DNA of 64,000 bases. Origin: Treponema rectale (lineage in GTDB: Bacteria > Spirochaetota > Spirochaetia > Treponematales > Treponemataceae). The notes under the pieces are model-generated. The model was not told the origin of the DNA. It saw only the letters and a program-made list of their open reading frames with translations, and searched no databases. This document shows, one piece after another, positions 53,309 to 62,573 of the stretch. Made by a program: the position numbers and the translations under genes. The stretch covers positions 186,001 to 250,000 of the forward strand of contig NZ_JACHFR010000003.1 of assembly GCF_014202035.1 (NCBI RefSeq), read 5' to 3'. Each line of letters opens with the position of its first letter. The first letter of the stretch is position 1.

Positions 53309-55132
53309 TTGGATTTAGCTGATATTGATGAAAAAGGCAGGGGTATATTGTTTTATGGTGAAACAACTGTGGAAAAGTGTTTTGCCGTTAAAGGACAGTC
53401 AAATATTTATCTTCTTCAGACGACTATAGTTCAGCAGCATGAGAATCAGATTGGTCCTAAACCGGGTCAGTTTTATTTAATAAAAGGACAGAAATCAGAT
53501 GTTCAGTATAACAGACCTATAAGTGTTTACAGATGTGAGGAAAAATTTAACAGGACAACTTCCAGAAGTGAGTATACGGTTCAGTTCATGATAATGGAAA
53601 AGGGCAGGGGTACTCAGGAATTATGTCACTTTACAGCCGGAGAAAAAATGAAGGTAATCGGTCCGCTTGGAACTCCCTGGCCTTCTCCTTCTGAAACAGT
53701 AGATTTTTCAAAAAATGAAATATGTATTGTCGGCGGAGGAATAGGAGTAGCTCCTGTTGCAAATCTTGCTTCTTCCCTTCCTGACGGCTCATACGATTTT
53801 TATGCCAGTTTTAAAAGCGGAAGTTATGGTCTTGAGCATATTCATCCTTTTAATCTTGTAATTACTACTGATGATGGTTCGGAGGGAATAAAAGGAATGC
53901 TTCCGGTTGCGTTTACAAAAGATGCTGTAAAAAAAGCCGGATATAAAGTTATTTATGCCTGCGGTCCGACTCCTGCACTGGCTTATGTAAAATCTGTTGC
54001 GGAAGAACTTGGCATTCAGTGCTATGTAAGCATGGAACACAGAATGCTCTGTGGTCTTGGGGCCTGTTTAGGCTGTACGATAGATACTTCCATAGGAAAA
54101 AAGAGGGTTTGTAAGGACGGACCTGTTTTTGATTCAAAAATAATAACATTTCCTAAACCTTCGTCTCGAAGAAAACCTCTGGAAGAAAACGAAGATCCGG
54201 ATCTTACCGTTAATCTTGCCGGTATTACACTGAAGAACCCGGTAATTGCTACTGCAGGAACCTTTGCCTATGGCCAGAATTACCGCGGTGTTTCAGATGT
54301 GCGCTGGTGGGGTGCCATTACTTCAAAAGGAATAACCTATGAACCTAGAGCCGGTAACAGTGGTGAACGATGCCTTGAAGTTGTAGGCGGAAACATGAAT
54401 TCCATAGGACTTCAGAATCCTGGTGTACCGTATTTTGTAGACAACCTTCTTTCTCCCATGCTTGAACTTGGTCCTGAGGTAATCGTAAATCTTGCCGGTA
54501 AAGATATAACTGAATATATAAACGGTGCAAGAATGCTTGATAAAACTGATGCAAAAATAATTGAACTTAACATCAGCTGTCCTAATGTGAGCGGAACTCC
54601 TTTCGGTATGGATCCGGAACTTGCATATTGGGCTGTAAAGCTTGTAAAGGAAGAAATTCATAAGCCGCTTTTTGTCAAACTTTCTCCAAATGCACCTGAT
54701 ATATGTGAAGTTGCAGAGTATTGTATAAATGCCGGAGCAGACGGACTTAGCCTCATAAATATGGTTCATGGAGTTGCGATAAATATTGAGGAAGGAAAGC
54801 CATTCTTTGAAAAGGTTCATGCAGGATGGAGCGGACCTGCACTGAAGCCTCTTGCGCTCAGAATGGTTTATGATGTCATTGCCAGAATAAATACTCTTCC
54901 TCCGGAAAAACGGGTTCCGGTAATCGGAATTGGAGGTATTTCTGACTGGAAAGATGCAGTTGAGTTTATTATGGCTGGTGCTGCGGCGGTCGGAGTCGGA
55001 GCTGCTAAGTTTACTAATCCTGATGTGGCTAAAGATATTACCGAAGGAATGAAAGCCTTTATGAAATCTCATGGTTACAGGAATCTTGCGCAGATGAGGG
55101 GAATTGCTCAGGTTGATAAAGGGGTGGTTTGA
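53309..55132 (+). CDS. Fused PyrK-PyrD: dihydroorotate dehydrogenase electron-transfer and catalytic subunits
   Basis: A TTG start (53309) is used; AAGGA is 10 nt upstream and no ATG fits. Of 607 residues, 1-285 are PyrK: FAD-binding YNRPISVY, NAD-binding ICIVGGGIGVAPV, and [2Fe-2S] Cys248, 253, 256, 268 (MLCGLGACLGC...VC). Residues ~295-607 are class 1B dihydroorotate dehydrogenase: TLKNPVIATAGTFAYGQ, GLQNPGVPYF, and ELNISCPNVSG with active-site Cys424, VIGIGGISDWKDAVEF. It oxidises dihydroorotate to orotate using NAD. Normally these are two subunits. The 3' end overlaps convergent recQ by 74 bp. T. pallidum has no pyrimidine synthesis, so this helps place the organism. Confidence 0.93.
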   Translation: MDLADIDEKGRGILFYGETTVEKCFAVKGQSNIYLLQTTIVQQHENQIGPKPGQFYLIKGQKSDVQYNRPISVYRCEEKFNRTTSRSEYTVQFMIMEKGRGTQELCHFTAGEKMKVIGPLGTPWPSPSETVDFSKNEICIVGGGIGVAPVANLASSLPDGSYDFYASFKSGSYGLEHIHPFNLVITTDDGSEGIKGMLPVAFTKDAVKKAGYKVIYACGPTPALAYVKSVAEELGIQCYVSMEHRMLCGLGACLGCTIDTSIGKKRVCKDGPVFDSKIITFPKPSSRRKPLEENEDPDLTVNLAGITLKNPVIATAGTFAYGQNYRGVSDVRWWGAITSKGITYEPRAGNSGERCLEVVGGNMNSIGLQNPGVPYFVDNLLSPMLELGPEVIVNLAGKDITEYINGARMLDKTDAKIIELNISCPNVSGTPFGMDPELAYWAVKLVKEEIHKPLFVKLSPNAPDICEVAEYCINAGADGLSLINMVHGVAINIEEGKPFFEKVHAGWSGPALKPLALRMVYDVIARINTLPPEKRVPVIGIGGISDWKDAVEFIMAGAAAVGVGAAKFTNPDVAKDITEGMKAFMKSHGYRNLAQMRGIAQVDKGVV

Positions 55133-56657
55133 TATGGCAGCCGTACTGTTTTTTTGATGCAAAACTGCCCTTTTTTATAAGGCCTGAATCTTCCAGCTGA
55201 ACGAGGACTTCAAGCACATCATCAGAATGCCATGAATTTATTCTGCTGCTGACGTTATTTCTGTTCAGTTCATTGGTAAGGGCATTTAATAAAGCATCTT
55301 TTTTCAGGAGAAAGTTTTTTTTCCGGATAAAATGCATGACGGCAGCGGCATCTGCTGCAAAATAAGCCGGGTGTCTGCTGCTACATATGTCACATCCTTC
55401 ACAGAAGGCCTGTTCTCCTCCTAAAGCGTCAAGCAGGACCTGTCTTCTGCAGCTTCTGCTTTCTGCAAATTTTTTCATGATTGATTTACGGCTTCCTTTT
55501 TCATGTTTTCCGTATTTTACGGAATCTTTCCAGTTCCACAGGAGAATGGCCTTTGCCGTACTTCCGTCTCTTCCTCCGCGGCCTGCTTCCTGAATGTAGC
55601 TTTCAGCAGTAGGACTTGCTTCCAGATGAATTACGGTCCTGATGTCTTTTTTATCGATACCCATTCCAAATGCGCAGGTACAACATAATACGCCGTCTTT
55701 TTTCGGGTAAAACCATTTTTCAGTACGGTCTTTTTCTTCCTTAGTCATTCCCGCGTGATAAAACCGTACGTTTTCATAGCCCAGAACAGGAGCAAGTTCT
55801 CTTGCCATATCTTCAGATTTTCTTCTTGTGCCGCAGAATATTATGAGGGGCCCGGGCTCTTTTATGGCAAGGGAAAATGCAGCCCTTTTTTTGTTCCAGG
55901 CATTTATGACGCTGTAGTGTATGTTCGGTCTGTCAGAACAGCTCCTTATTATGCGTGCATTACCGTCAAAAAGTATTTCTGAAATTCTTGCAAGAACTTC
56001 AGGAGAGGCTGTTGCTGTAAAGGCTGTTACGCATTTTGGGTTCAGTTCTTTTATAATGCTTCCTAAAGTCAGATAGGACGGACGGAATGAGTCTCCCCAT
56101 TCGCTGACGCAGTGGGCTTCATCTATTGCAATATGGGCTATTGGAGTTTTTTTCAATTCTTCAATCAGTTTCTTGTCCTGGAGAACTTCAGGGTTTGCAA
56201 GAATTACTTTTGCTTTGCTGCGTATCATCTGAAGGTTGTTGAGCCGTTCCCCGACGCTTTGTCCGCCTTTGAGTACTGCGCTGACAATTCCTGCGTCATC
56301 CATTCTGCGCTTCTGGTCCGACATCAGTGCGATAAGCGGATACAGTATGAGGGTAGGTCCTTTAAGAAGCAGTGCCGGAACGAGAAAACATAAAGATTTT
56401 CCGGCTCCTGTAGGCAGAAGGACAATCTGGTTTGGGGGAGGAAAATCTTCTTCTGTATCATTTTCCGGAATATTATTTATTTTATTGCGGCACCCGGCCT
56501 GTTCTGCTGCATCCATTATGTTTGCAATTACAATGCGCTGCCACGGGTACAGGTAGTTTATTTTAAATGCTTTTCTTGCGGCATTCAGTACCGGGTCATC
56601 AACTGGTTCATCCTGCTGCGACATTTTTGTTTCTTTGTAGATTTCCTGATTTTCCAT
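55059..56657 (-). CDS. recQ: RecQ-family ATP-dependent DNA helicase
   Basis: A 532-residue helicase: LYPWQRIVIANIMDA, Walker A LLPTGAGKSLCF, DEAH box AIDEAHCVSEWG, AFTATASPEV, motif IV-VI CCTCAFGMGIDKKDIRTVIH and YIQEAGRGGRDG, then the zinc Cys set around SCRRQVLLDALG and CEGCDIC. RecQ unwinds DNA in repair and recombination. No HRDC domain is visible; the C-terminus is shortened. The start at 56657 versus Met12 (56624) is uncertain because a TATATA-like -10 overlaps the first ATG. Its 3' end overlaps pyrKD tail to tail. Confidence 0.9.
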   Translation of the reverse strand: MENQEIYKETKMSQQDEPVDDPVLNAARKAFKINYLYPWQRIVIANIMDAAEQAGCRNKINNIPENDTEEDFPPPNQIVLLPTGAGKSLCFLVPALLLKGPTLILYPLIALMSDQKRRMDDAGIVSAVLKGGQSVGERLNNLQMIRSKAKVILANPEVLQDKKLIEELKKTPIAHIAIDEAHCVSEWGDSFRPSYLTLGSIIKELNPKCVTAFTATASPEVLARISEILFDGNARIIRSCSDRPNIHYSVINAWNKKRAAFSLAIKEPGPLIIFCGTRRKSEDMARELAPVLGYENVRFYHAGMTKEEKDRTEKWFYPKKDGVLCCTCAFGMGIDKKDIRTVIHLEASPTAESYIQEAGRGGRDGSTAKAILLWNWKDSVKYGKHEKGSRKSIMKKFAESRSCRRQVLLDALGGEQAFCEGCDICSSRHPAYFAADAAAVMHFIRKKNFLLKKDALLNALTNELNRNNVSSRINSWHSDDVLEVLVQLEDSGLIKKGSFASKKQYGCHIKPPLYQPEQFPSSAQDSCNHEIS

Positions 56658-56776
56658 ATATAATATATTTTCACTGTTTTTTCAAAATCACCACTTTATT
56701 AAAAAAATATTTCTGCCAGGGGTTGTTTCTGAGACATTTATATATGAAGATTTCGTCAACAAAGGCTTTAATTACG

Positions 56777-56805
56777 TTGTCTTTTGTAGAAATTTATGCG
56801 ATAAT
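56777..56805 (+). promoter_or_regulatory. purB: Promoter placing transcription start near the purB ATG
   Basis: TTGTCT (56777-56782), 17-bp spacer, GATAAT (56800-56805). The ATG at 56815 follows 9 nt later with no Shine-Dalgarno, so a leaderless or near-leaderless mRNA is likely. Confidence 0.55.
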
Positions 56806-56814
56806 TATTTTATT

Positions 56815-58236
56815 ATGGAAACACGTAATATTTTTGAAAATCTTTCTTGTATTGATCACCGTTATTCACTTTCAGAAGCTTCTGTTTTTGAAGGCCTGTC
56901 AAAATATATTTCAGAAGAGGCAAGTATCCGCTCCTGTGCAAAGTGTGAGGCAGCCCTTGTTAAGGCACACCTTAAGATGCGCGGAAATCTTACTGACGCA
57001 GCCGTAAAGAAACTTGATGAGGTTGCTGAAAATATTGATCCTCAGGAAGTTTATGCTGAGGAAGAAAAGACAAAGCATAATATCCGTGCTCTGGTTAACG
57101 TTATGAAGACAAAAGTTGACTCAGAAATCGGACCTCTCATTCATCTTGGTGCAACATCCGTTGATATTCTTGATACAGCCCTCAGCTGCCGCATGCGTGA
57201 TGTAACTAAAAACGTTGTTCTTCCTGAACTTAAAACTCTTGAAAAGTATTTGTGTGAAATAGCTGAAAGGGAATGTGCTACTCCTCAGGTTGGACGTACT
57301 CACGGTCAGCATGCCGTTCCTATTACATTCGGATGGAGTATCGCTGAATTTGTAAGCCGCCTCGGAAAATCAATTCTCCGCATTGAAGAGCTTTCAAATC
57401 AGCTTGTCGGTAAGCTTGCAGGCCCTGTAGGTTCTTATAACGGTCCGTCGATGATTGTAAAGGATCCTGAAGAACTTGAAAGAATGTATGTCGGATTCCT
57501 TGGACTTCAGCCTTCAGAATATTCCAACCAGCTGGTTGAACCGGAATATGTACTACGTCTTCTTCTCGAGATGAATGTTGCGTTCGGAATAATTGCAAAC
57601 CTTGCAGATGATCTCCGTAATCTGCAGCGTTCTGAAATCGGTGAGGTTTTTGAATATTTCGCTGCCACACAGGTAGGTTCTTCCACAATGCCACAGAAAC
57701 GTAATCCCTGGAACAGTGAGCACGTTAAGTCTCTGTGGAAGGCTATGTGTCCCCGTGTAATTACATTTTATATGGATCAGATTTCTGAACATCAGAGGGA
57801 TCTTACAAATTCAGCAAGCCAGCGTTTTATTTCGGATTATGTTTCAGGATTTACAATGGCCGTTGCCCGCATGAACAGTGTAGTAAAGGGACTGCAGGCA
57901 GATAAGGAAGGAATGGCCCGTAATCTTGAAAATGCCGGTGGAAAAGTAAAGGGTGGCGTTCTTGCTGAACCTGCTTATATCCTTCTTGGAGAAGCCGGAT
58001 ATAATGACGGTCATGAAATTATCCGTAAGATTACTCTTGAGGCTGAGCAGAGCGGAAAAACCTTCTTTGAAGTTCTTAAGACTCACGAAAAAGAATTTAA
58101 GGATATTACAGCACAGCTTGAAAAACTTGGAGTAGAAAATCCTGCAAATTTCTTTGAGCATCCTTCAAATTACTGCGGACTTGCTGCGGTTAAGTCAAAG
58201 AGGCTTGCTCAGAAATATGCAGAACTTATGAAATAG
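56815..58236 (+). CDS. purB: Adenylosuccinate lyase
   Basis: A 473-residue fumarase/aspartase-superfamily lyase with the signature GSSTMPQKRNP (288-298) carrying the catalytic Ser loop, TSVDILDTALS, and RTHGQHAVP with the His163 region. It cleaves SAICAR and adenylosuccinate. With purA (18709) it completes IMP to AMP. First gene of a plus-strand run; an oxidoreductase gene follows after 6 bp. Confidence 0.94.
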   Translation: METRNIFENLSCIDHRYSLSEASVFEGLSKYISEEASIRSCAKCEAALVKAHLKMRGNLTDAAVKKLDEVAENIDPQEVYAEEEKTKHNIRALVNVMKTKVDSEIGPLIHLGATSVDILDTALSCRMRDVTKNVVLPELKTLEKYLCEIAERECATPQVGRTHGQHAVPITFGWSIAEFVSRLGKSILRIEELSNQLVGKLAGPVGSYNGPSMIVKDPEELERMYVGFLGLQPSEYSNQLVEPEYVLRLLLEMNVAFGIIANLADDLRNLQRSEIGEVFEYFAATQVGSSTMPQKRNPWNSEHVKSLWKAMCPRVITFYMDQISEHQRDLTNSASQRFISDYVSGFTMAVARMNSVVKGLQADKEGMARNLENAGGKVKGGVLAEPAYILLGEAGYNDGHEIIRKITLEAEQSGKTFFEVLKTHEKEFKDITAQLEKLGVENPANFFEHPSNYCGLAAVKSKRLAQKYAELMK

Positions 58237-58242
58237 GAATTT

Positions 58243-59391
58243 ATGTCACTGGACGGATTTTATACTGCTGCACTTATAGGATGCGGACGCATCGGTTTCT
58301 CTCTCGGTCACGACGAAAAGCGTGAACAGCCTGCAAGTCATACAATGGCTTTGCTTGATAATCCGCGCATTAAGATTGTTGCAGGGTGTGATAAAAACCC
58401 TGAGAATCTTGCTGCGTGGCATGAGGAAGTCCCCTATGCCCAGGTTTATGAAAACTCTGCATCCCTTTATCAGCATCATCATCCGGATATTGTCATCGTA
58501 GCAGTAAATGAGGCTTATCACCTTGAGGAAGCTGTTGCGGCTATAGAAGCAGAACCTAAGCTTTTGATTCTGGAAAAACCTGTTGCCCTTAATCTGGAGG
58601 AAGCTTTCAAGATTAAGGAAATTGCAGAAAGTAAAAAGGTTCCTGTCCTGATTAATCACGAAAGACGTTTTTCTGAAGATTATATTACTGCAAAAAACTA
58701 TATGCCTGGTATCGGTCCTATTATAAACATAAGGGCAACTCTTTCTTCGTCAATGGCTGTTTATGACCAGAACGAAGAAAGCAGCGGAGCTTATTCCCTT
58801 ATACATGACGGTACTCATCTCAGTGATATAGTTCTTTATTTTCTGGAAGATCTTAATTCTCCTTCGACGACCATAGAAACACTTACGTCTCTTACTGTGC
58901 CGTCTGGAGAGCAGGTTTCTTCTCCTAATGATTCTCTTATCAAAAAGGATGAGAAGCAGAAAAAGATTATTGTAAATACCCTTTTGAAAAGACCGGTTCT
59001 TACCGGAGTTGTCAGGGATGAAAATGGAGTTGTGCGTCAGGTTTGTGCTCATTATATTACTCACGGCTGTCCTGATGTAGAGCTTCTGTTTGTCGGCCGT
59101 TCAAAGTATTTTGGTTTTGAGATAGAAATAAACGGAACGGACGGAAGAATTTGTATTGGAAACGGTTACTGTAAGTTATATAAGGCGGAAGAGTCCAATC
59201 TGTATTCTGACCTTTTTTCGCTGAGATGTGATAAGTCAGCAAAGATTCCTGTTAAAACCAGGTATTTTTCTAATATGGTTCAGAATGCCATAGATTTTCT
59301 TGATGAAAAGGAAAACCTTAAGTCTACGCTGCAGACCGGAATAAATGCTCTTGCAATTCTTGAAGAAATTCGCAAACTACTAAAGGGTTGA
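58243..59391 (+). CDS. Gfo/Idh/MocA-family oxidoreductase
   Basis: A 382-residue protein with an N-terminal Rossmann fold (ALIGCGRIGFSLG, residues 10-21; IVAGCDKNPENL), the LILEKPVALN motif whose Lys is usual in the active site, and a C-terminal alpha/beta domain (ERRFSEDYITAKNYM, LIHDGTHLSDIVLYFL). It reduces or oxidises a sugar or related polyol with NAD(P). The substrate is not readable; context after purB is not informative. Short ribosome-binding site AGGAA before the ATG. Confidence 0.85.
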   Translation: MSLDGFYTAALIGCGRIGFSLGHDEKREQPASHTMALLDNPRIKIVAGCDKNPENLAAWHEEVPYAQVYENSASLYQHHHPDIVIVAVNEAYHLEEAVAAIEAEPKLLILEKPVALNLEEAFKIKEIAESKKVPVLINHERRFSEDYITAKNYMPGIGPIINIRATLSSSMAVYDQNEESSGAYSLIHDGTHLSDIVLYFLEDLNSPSTTIETLTSLTVPSGEQVSSPNDSLIKKDEKQKKIIVNTLLKRPVLTGVVRDENGVVRQVCAHYITHGCPDVELLFVGRSKYFGFEIEINGTDGRICIGNGYCKLYKAEESNLYSDLFSLRCDKSAKIPVKTRYFSNMVQNAIDFLDEKENLKSTLQTGINALAILEEIRKLLKG

Positions 59392-59417
59392 TTTTTGATT
59401 GTACGTGGGAGTTAAAA

Positions 59418-60077
59418 ATGAATAAAAAGATCATTATGCTTTTAGGCGGTATTTTTTTCTGGGCAGCCGGAATATGTTCTGCCCAGATTCAGACTGCCAG
59501 TGAATTTTTTAAAACGCTGAGTGATTATTATGCTACATTTAATGATTATGAGGCTGATCTGACTATGGAAGTTGCCGGTCAGGAAATGAAAGGCAAGGTA
59601 AGTTTCAAGAAGCCTGAAATGGTTCGGATTGATTTTTCTGATCCGGCAGAGCAGGTATTCGTATACAATGGTGATAATCTCGTCATATATCTTCCTGGAA
59701 ATTCTGCAATTCTTGAGCAGCATACAGAAGGAAATCTTGCAAAATCAATGACGGGTCTCGGTCTTCTTAAGCGTTATTATACTGTTGCCTATGAAAGCGG
59801 TCCTGAGGCTGTTCCTTTTGAGGAAGGCAGCGAGGATATGGTTATAAACCTAGTTATGTACCGCCGTTCTACATCGGAGGTGTTTTCTTCAATAAGGATG
59901 TCTGTAGGTGCGGAAGATAATCTTATCAGGCGCGTTGAAGCCAAGACTACGGCAGGAGCTGTTTACAGTATTTCTTTTGATAATTATAACATAAATACAA
60001 AAATGTCCGACCAGCGCTTCATTTATGATCCGCCTTCTTCTGCAAATAATTATAAAAACTTTTTGCTTTCAGAGTAG
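59418..60077 (+). CDS. LolA-like outer-membrane lipoprotein carrier protein
   Basis: Start ATG 59418, with GGGAG upstream; an upstream in-frame TTG at 59388 is rejected because the signal begins with MNKK. Signal peptide ends near CSA-QI. The 219-residue protein has the LolA fold pattern: FKTLSDYYATFNDYEADLTMEVAGQEMKGKVSFKKPEMVRIDFSDPAEQVFVYNGDNLVIYLP. LolA shuttles lipoproteins across the periplasm, consistent with the many lipoproteins here. Followed by the RodZ-like gene 12 bp later. Confidence 0.82.
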   Translation: MNKKIIMLLGGIFFWAAGICSAQIQTASEFFKTLSDYYATFNDYEADLTMEVAGQEMKGKVSFKKPEMVRIDFSDPAEQVFVYNGDNLVIYLPGNSAILEQHTEGNLAKSMTGLGLLKRYYTVAYESGPEAVPFEEGSEDMVINLVMYRRSTSEVFSSIRMSVGAEDNLIRRVEAKTTAGAVYSISFDNYNINTKMSDQRFIYDPPSSANNYKNFLLSE

Positions 60078-60089
60078 ACGGGGATTGAA

Positions 60090-61190
60090 ATGGAAAGTTA
60101 CGGTCTTATTTTAAGGAATGCCAGAGAGGCAAAAAATCTTGATGTAGAAACTATAGCAAGAGAAACTTCTGTTTCCAGAACTTATCTCCTTGCCATGGAA
60201 AATGAAAAGGAAGATGAGTTTCCGGATGGTCCGTATATTACCGGGTTTTTGCGTATTTATTGTGAATATCTTGATGTTGATGCAGAAAATGTAATCCGTC
60301 TTTATGAATCAAAAAAACTTCAGGAGACTCCGGTTCCGGTTCAACTGCTGGAAAGAAAGGCACCCCGGTTCATTAAACCTCTTGTAATTGTTACATCTTC
60401 TGTTATTGTTCTCGGACTTGCCATATGGCTTTTAGTGGGAGTTTTCAGAATTCCTCAGAAAATTAATGAACGTAACCGTAAAAACAACCTTTCGGAAGAA
60501 AACCGTACCTATCGTATAGGCTCTGAGGTTACTCAGGTAAGGCTTAAGAAGGGGGATCAGATTCTTATTCCTTCCAGTGAAGGCGAAGATAAGAATATCG
60601 TTATAACGGTTTCTGATACTTTAGGAAAACTTTCTCTTTCTACACCGGTTGGACTCCAGATTCTTGAATTTACTGATGACAGAAAGATTGATCTTAATGG
60701 AGATGGTAAACTTTTCTTCTGCATATACCTCAGTGACATCAGCAGAAAGAAGGATTACGGTGCTGAGGTCCGCATGTTTATGAGTGCGGAAGACGGAAGT
60801 ATTATTGCTCCGAATACGACTGAGATTTCAGCAGTAGAAACTTCTACAAAGGCAGATATTCTCCGCCGTACAGTCATTCATGAAAGCAACAGACCTTATC
60901 CGTTTACAGTAGAAGTTACTTTCCGCGGTTCCTGCATGTTCAGGCGTAAGGTTGATTCTTCTTCTTACGAGGAATCCTACTATCACAGTTCTGAACAGAT
61001 TACGGAGCGTCCTAATAATGCAATAAGGCTCTGGATGAGCAATTCCAATGCTGTCAACATCAGGCTTACTGCTGATACGTCCCGATATGATCTCGAAGTT
61101 GGACGTGCAGGTGAAGTTAAGGCTGAAGATATTAAATGGGTTCATGATAGTGATGGAATGTACCGCATTGTCGTGATGGAACTTGACTGA
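60090..61190 (+). CDS. RodZ-like protein: cytoplasmic HTH plus TM plus periplasmic domain
   Basis: A 366-residue protein: a Cro/RodZ-type HTH (residues ~5-65: LRNAREAKNLDVETIARETSVSRTYLLAMEN), one TM helix (~95-119) and a ~245-residue periplasmic beta domain. RodZ links MreB to the envelope and affects cell shape. Here the periplasmic part is longer than the usual DUF4115 domain. Shape control is an inference from architecture. It lies between lolA-like and rimO genes in one apparent operon. Confidence 0.78.
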   Translation: MESYGLILRNAREAKNLDVETIARETSVSRTYLLAMENEKEDEFPDGPYITGFLRIYCEYLDVDAENVIRLYESKKLQETPVPVQLLERKAPRFIKPLVIVTSSVIVLGLAIWLLVGVFRIPQKINERNRKNNLSEENRTYRIGSEVTQVRLKKGDQILIPSSEGEDKNIVITVSDTLGKLSLSTPVGLQILEFTDDRKIDLNGDGKLFFCIYLSDISRKKDYGAEVRMFMSAEDGSIIAPNTTEISAVETSTKADILRRTVIHESNRPYPFTVEVTFRGSCMFRRKVDSSSYEESYYHSSEQITERPNNAIRLWMSNSNAVNIRLTADTSRYDLEVGRAGEVKAEDIKWVHDSDGMYRIVVMELD

Positions 61191-61208
61191 TAGTTTTGTG
61201 GAATTTTT

Positions 61209-62573
61209 ATGAATAAAACTTTTTTCCTTGATCAGCATGGCTGTGCAAAGAATCAGGTCGATGGTGAACTTATTATAACCCGACTTGAAAAAATGGGGCT
61301 TACCCGTGTAGAGGATGCAGCAGAAGCTGACCTTATAATAATTAATTCCTGCGGGTTTATAGAAAGTGCAAAAAAAGAAAGCCTGGATTCTCTTATGGGA
61401 GCAAGAACTGCTTATCCTGATGCAAAGATAATTCTTGCAGGCTGTCTTGCTGAACGTTACGCTGAGCTTTTTAAAACGGAACTTCCTGAAGCAGACGGAA
61501 TTTTTGGTAACGGAAATATTGATTTAATTGATTCTGCGGTAAAGGAACTTTTTGACGGAAAACGGCCTGTGGTAAAACCTGCTCAGAAGGGAGTCTGTTC
61601 CGGAGACAGAGATACCTATCTTAATTTTAAGGGCAGTGCATACGTTAAGATTACAGAGGGCTGTAATAACCGCTGTACTTTTTGTGCCATTCCTATTATC
61701 AGGGGAGAACTAAGATCAAGAAATGCTGATGAAATCGTAAAAGAAATGCAGCAGCTGTCTGATTCCGGCATTCATGAGATAAATCTTATCGGACAGGATC
61801 TTGCGGCTTACGGTACCGGTGCAACGGACGACGGCTTTACTCTTCCTGAACTGATAAAGAAAATTTCTAAAGAAGTAAAAGGCAATATCTGGATTCGTCT
61901 TCTTTATATTCATCCTGATCATTTTGTTCCTGAAATCCTGGATGAGATGAAAAAGGATTCCAGGTTTCTTCCATATTTTGACATTCCGTTTCAAAGCGGA
62001 GATTCTGATGTAATTCATGCAATGAACAGAAAGGGCTCATCTCAGGAATACATCCGTCTTGTAAAAAAGATTCGTGAAGTTTTTCCTCAGAGTGCAGTAA
62101 GGACTACCTTTTTGACAGGTTTTCCGGGAGAAACTGAGAAGGCAGCAGAAAATACCTGTGATTTCCTGAAAGCTATAGAAAGTGACTGGTCCGGCTGTTT
62201 TACTTACAGCAGGGAAGATGATACGCCTGCAGCCCGAATGAAAAATACTGTCCCAAAAAAAGTTGCAGTACAGAGGGAGCACCGCCTTCAGGAAATTCAG
62301 TCAGAAATTACAGAACGCCGCTTAAAGGAACGTACCGGTAAAATTTATGATGTTCTTGTTGAAGAGATTGTAGAAAATCAGTCTGGCGGAGATGACGGGC
62401 TTGCAATAGGAAGGGCCTGGTTCCAGGCTCCTGAAATAGATGGAAGTGTTGTAATCCGTTATGATCTTGACGACAGTAAGGCTGTATCCGAAATTGTTCC
62501 GGGGGCGCTTGTTAAGGTTAAGGTTTTTGCTTCTTCACAGGTAGATGTAGACGGAGAATATTGTGGCAGCTGA
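61209..62573 (+). CDS. rimO: Ribosomal protein S12 methylthiotransferase
   Basis: A 454-residue radical-SAM enzyme. The N-terminal UPF0004 Cys are at residues 12, 48 and 79 (QHGCAKN, NSCGF, LAGCL), and the radical-SAM cluster CNNRCTFC is at 152-159. A C-terminal TRAM-like domain follows (VLVEEIVE, GLAIGRAWFQAPE, DVDGEYCGS). It methylthiolates Asp88 of S12. DQHGCAKNQVDGE is the RimO form rather than the MiaB form. The downstream helicase GTG overlaps its last codons. Confidence 0.93.
   Translation: MNKTFFLDQHGCAKNQVDGELIITRLEKMGLTRVEDAAEADLIIINSCGFIESAKKESLDSLMGARTAYPDAKIILAGCLAERYAELFKTELPEADGIFGNGNIDLIDSAVKELFDGKRPVVKPAQKGVCSGDRDTYLNFKGSAYVKITEGCNNRCTFCAIPIIRGELRSRNADEIVKEMQQLSDSGIHEINLIGQDLAAYGTGATDDGFTLPELIKKISKEVKGNIWIRLLYIHPDHFVPEILDEMKKDSRFLPYFDIPFQSGDSDVIHAMNRKGSSQEYIRLVKKIREVFPQSAVRTTFLTGFPGETEKAAENTCDFLKAIESDWSGCFTYSREDDTPAARMKNTVPKKVAVQREHRLQEIQSEITERRLKERTGKIYDVLVEEIVENQSGGDDGLAIGRAWFQAPEIDGSVVIRYDLDDSKAVSEIVPGALVKVKVFASSQVDVDGEYCGS

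Noticed and set aside
53298-53318. Tiny frame MAKNWI overlapping the TTG start of pyrKD, considered as a leader peptide
   Set aside because: AAGG abuts its ATG with no spacing, while the same sequence is correctly spaced for the TTG.
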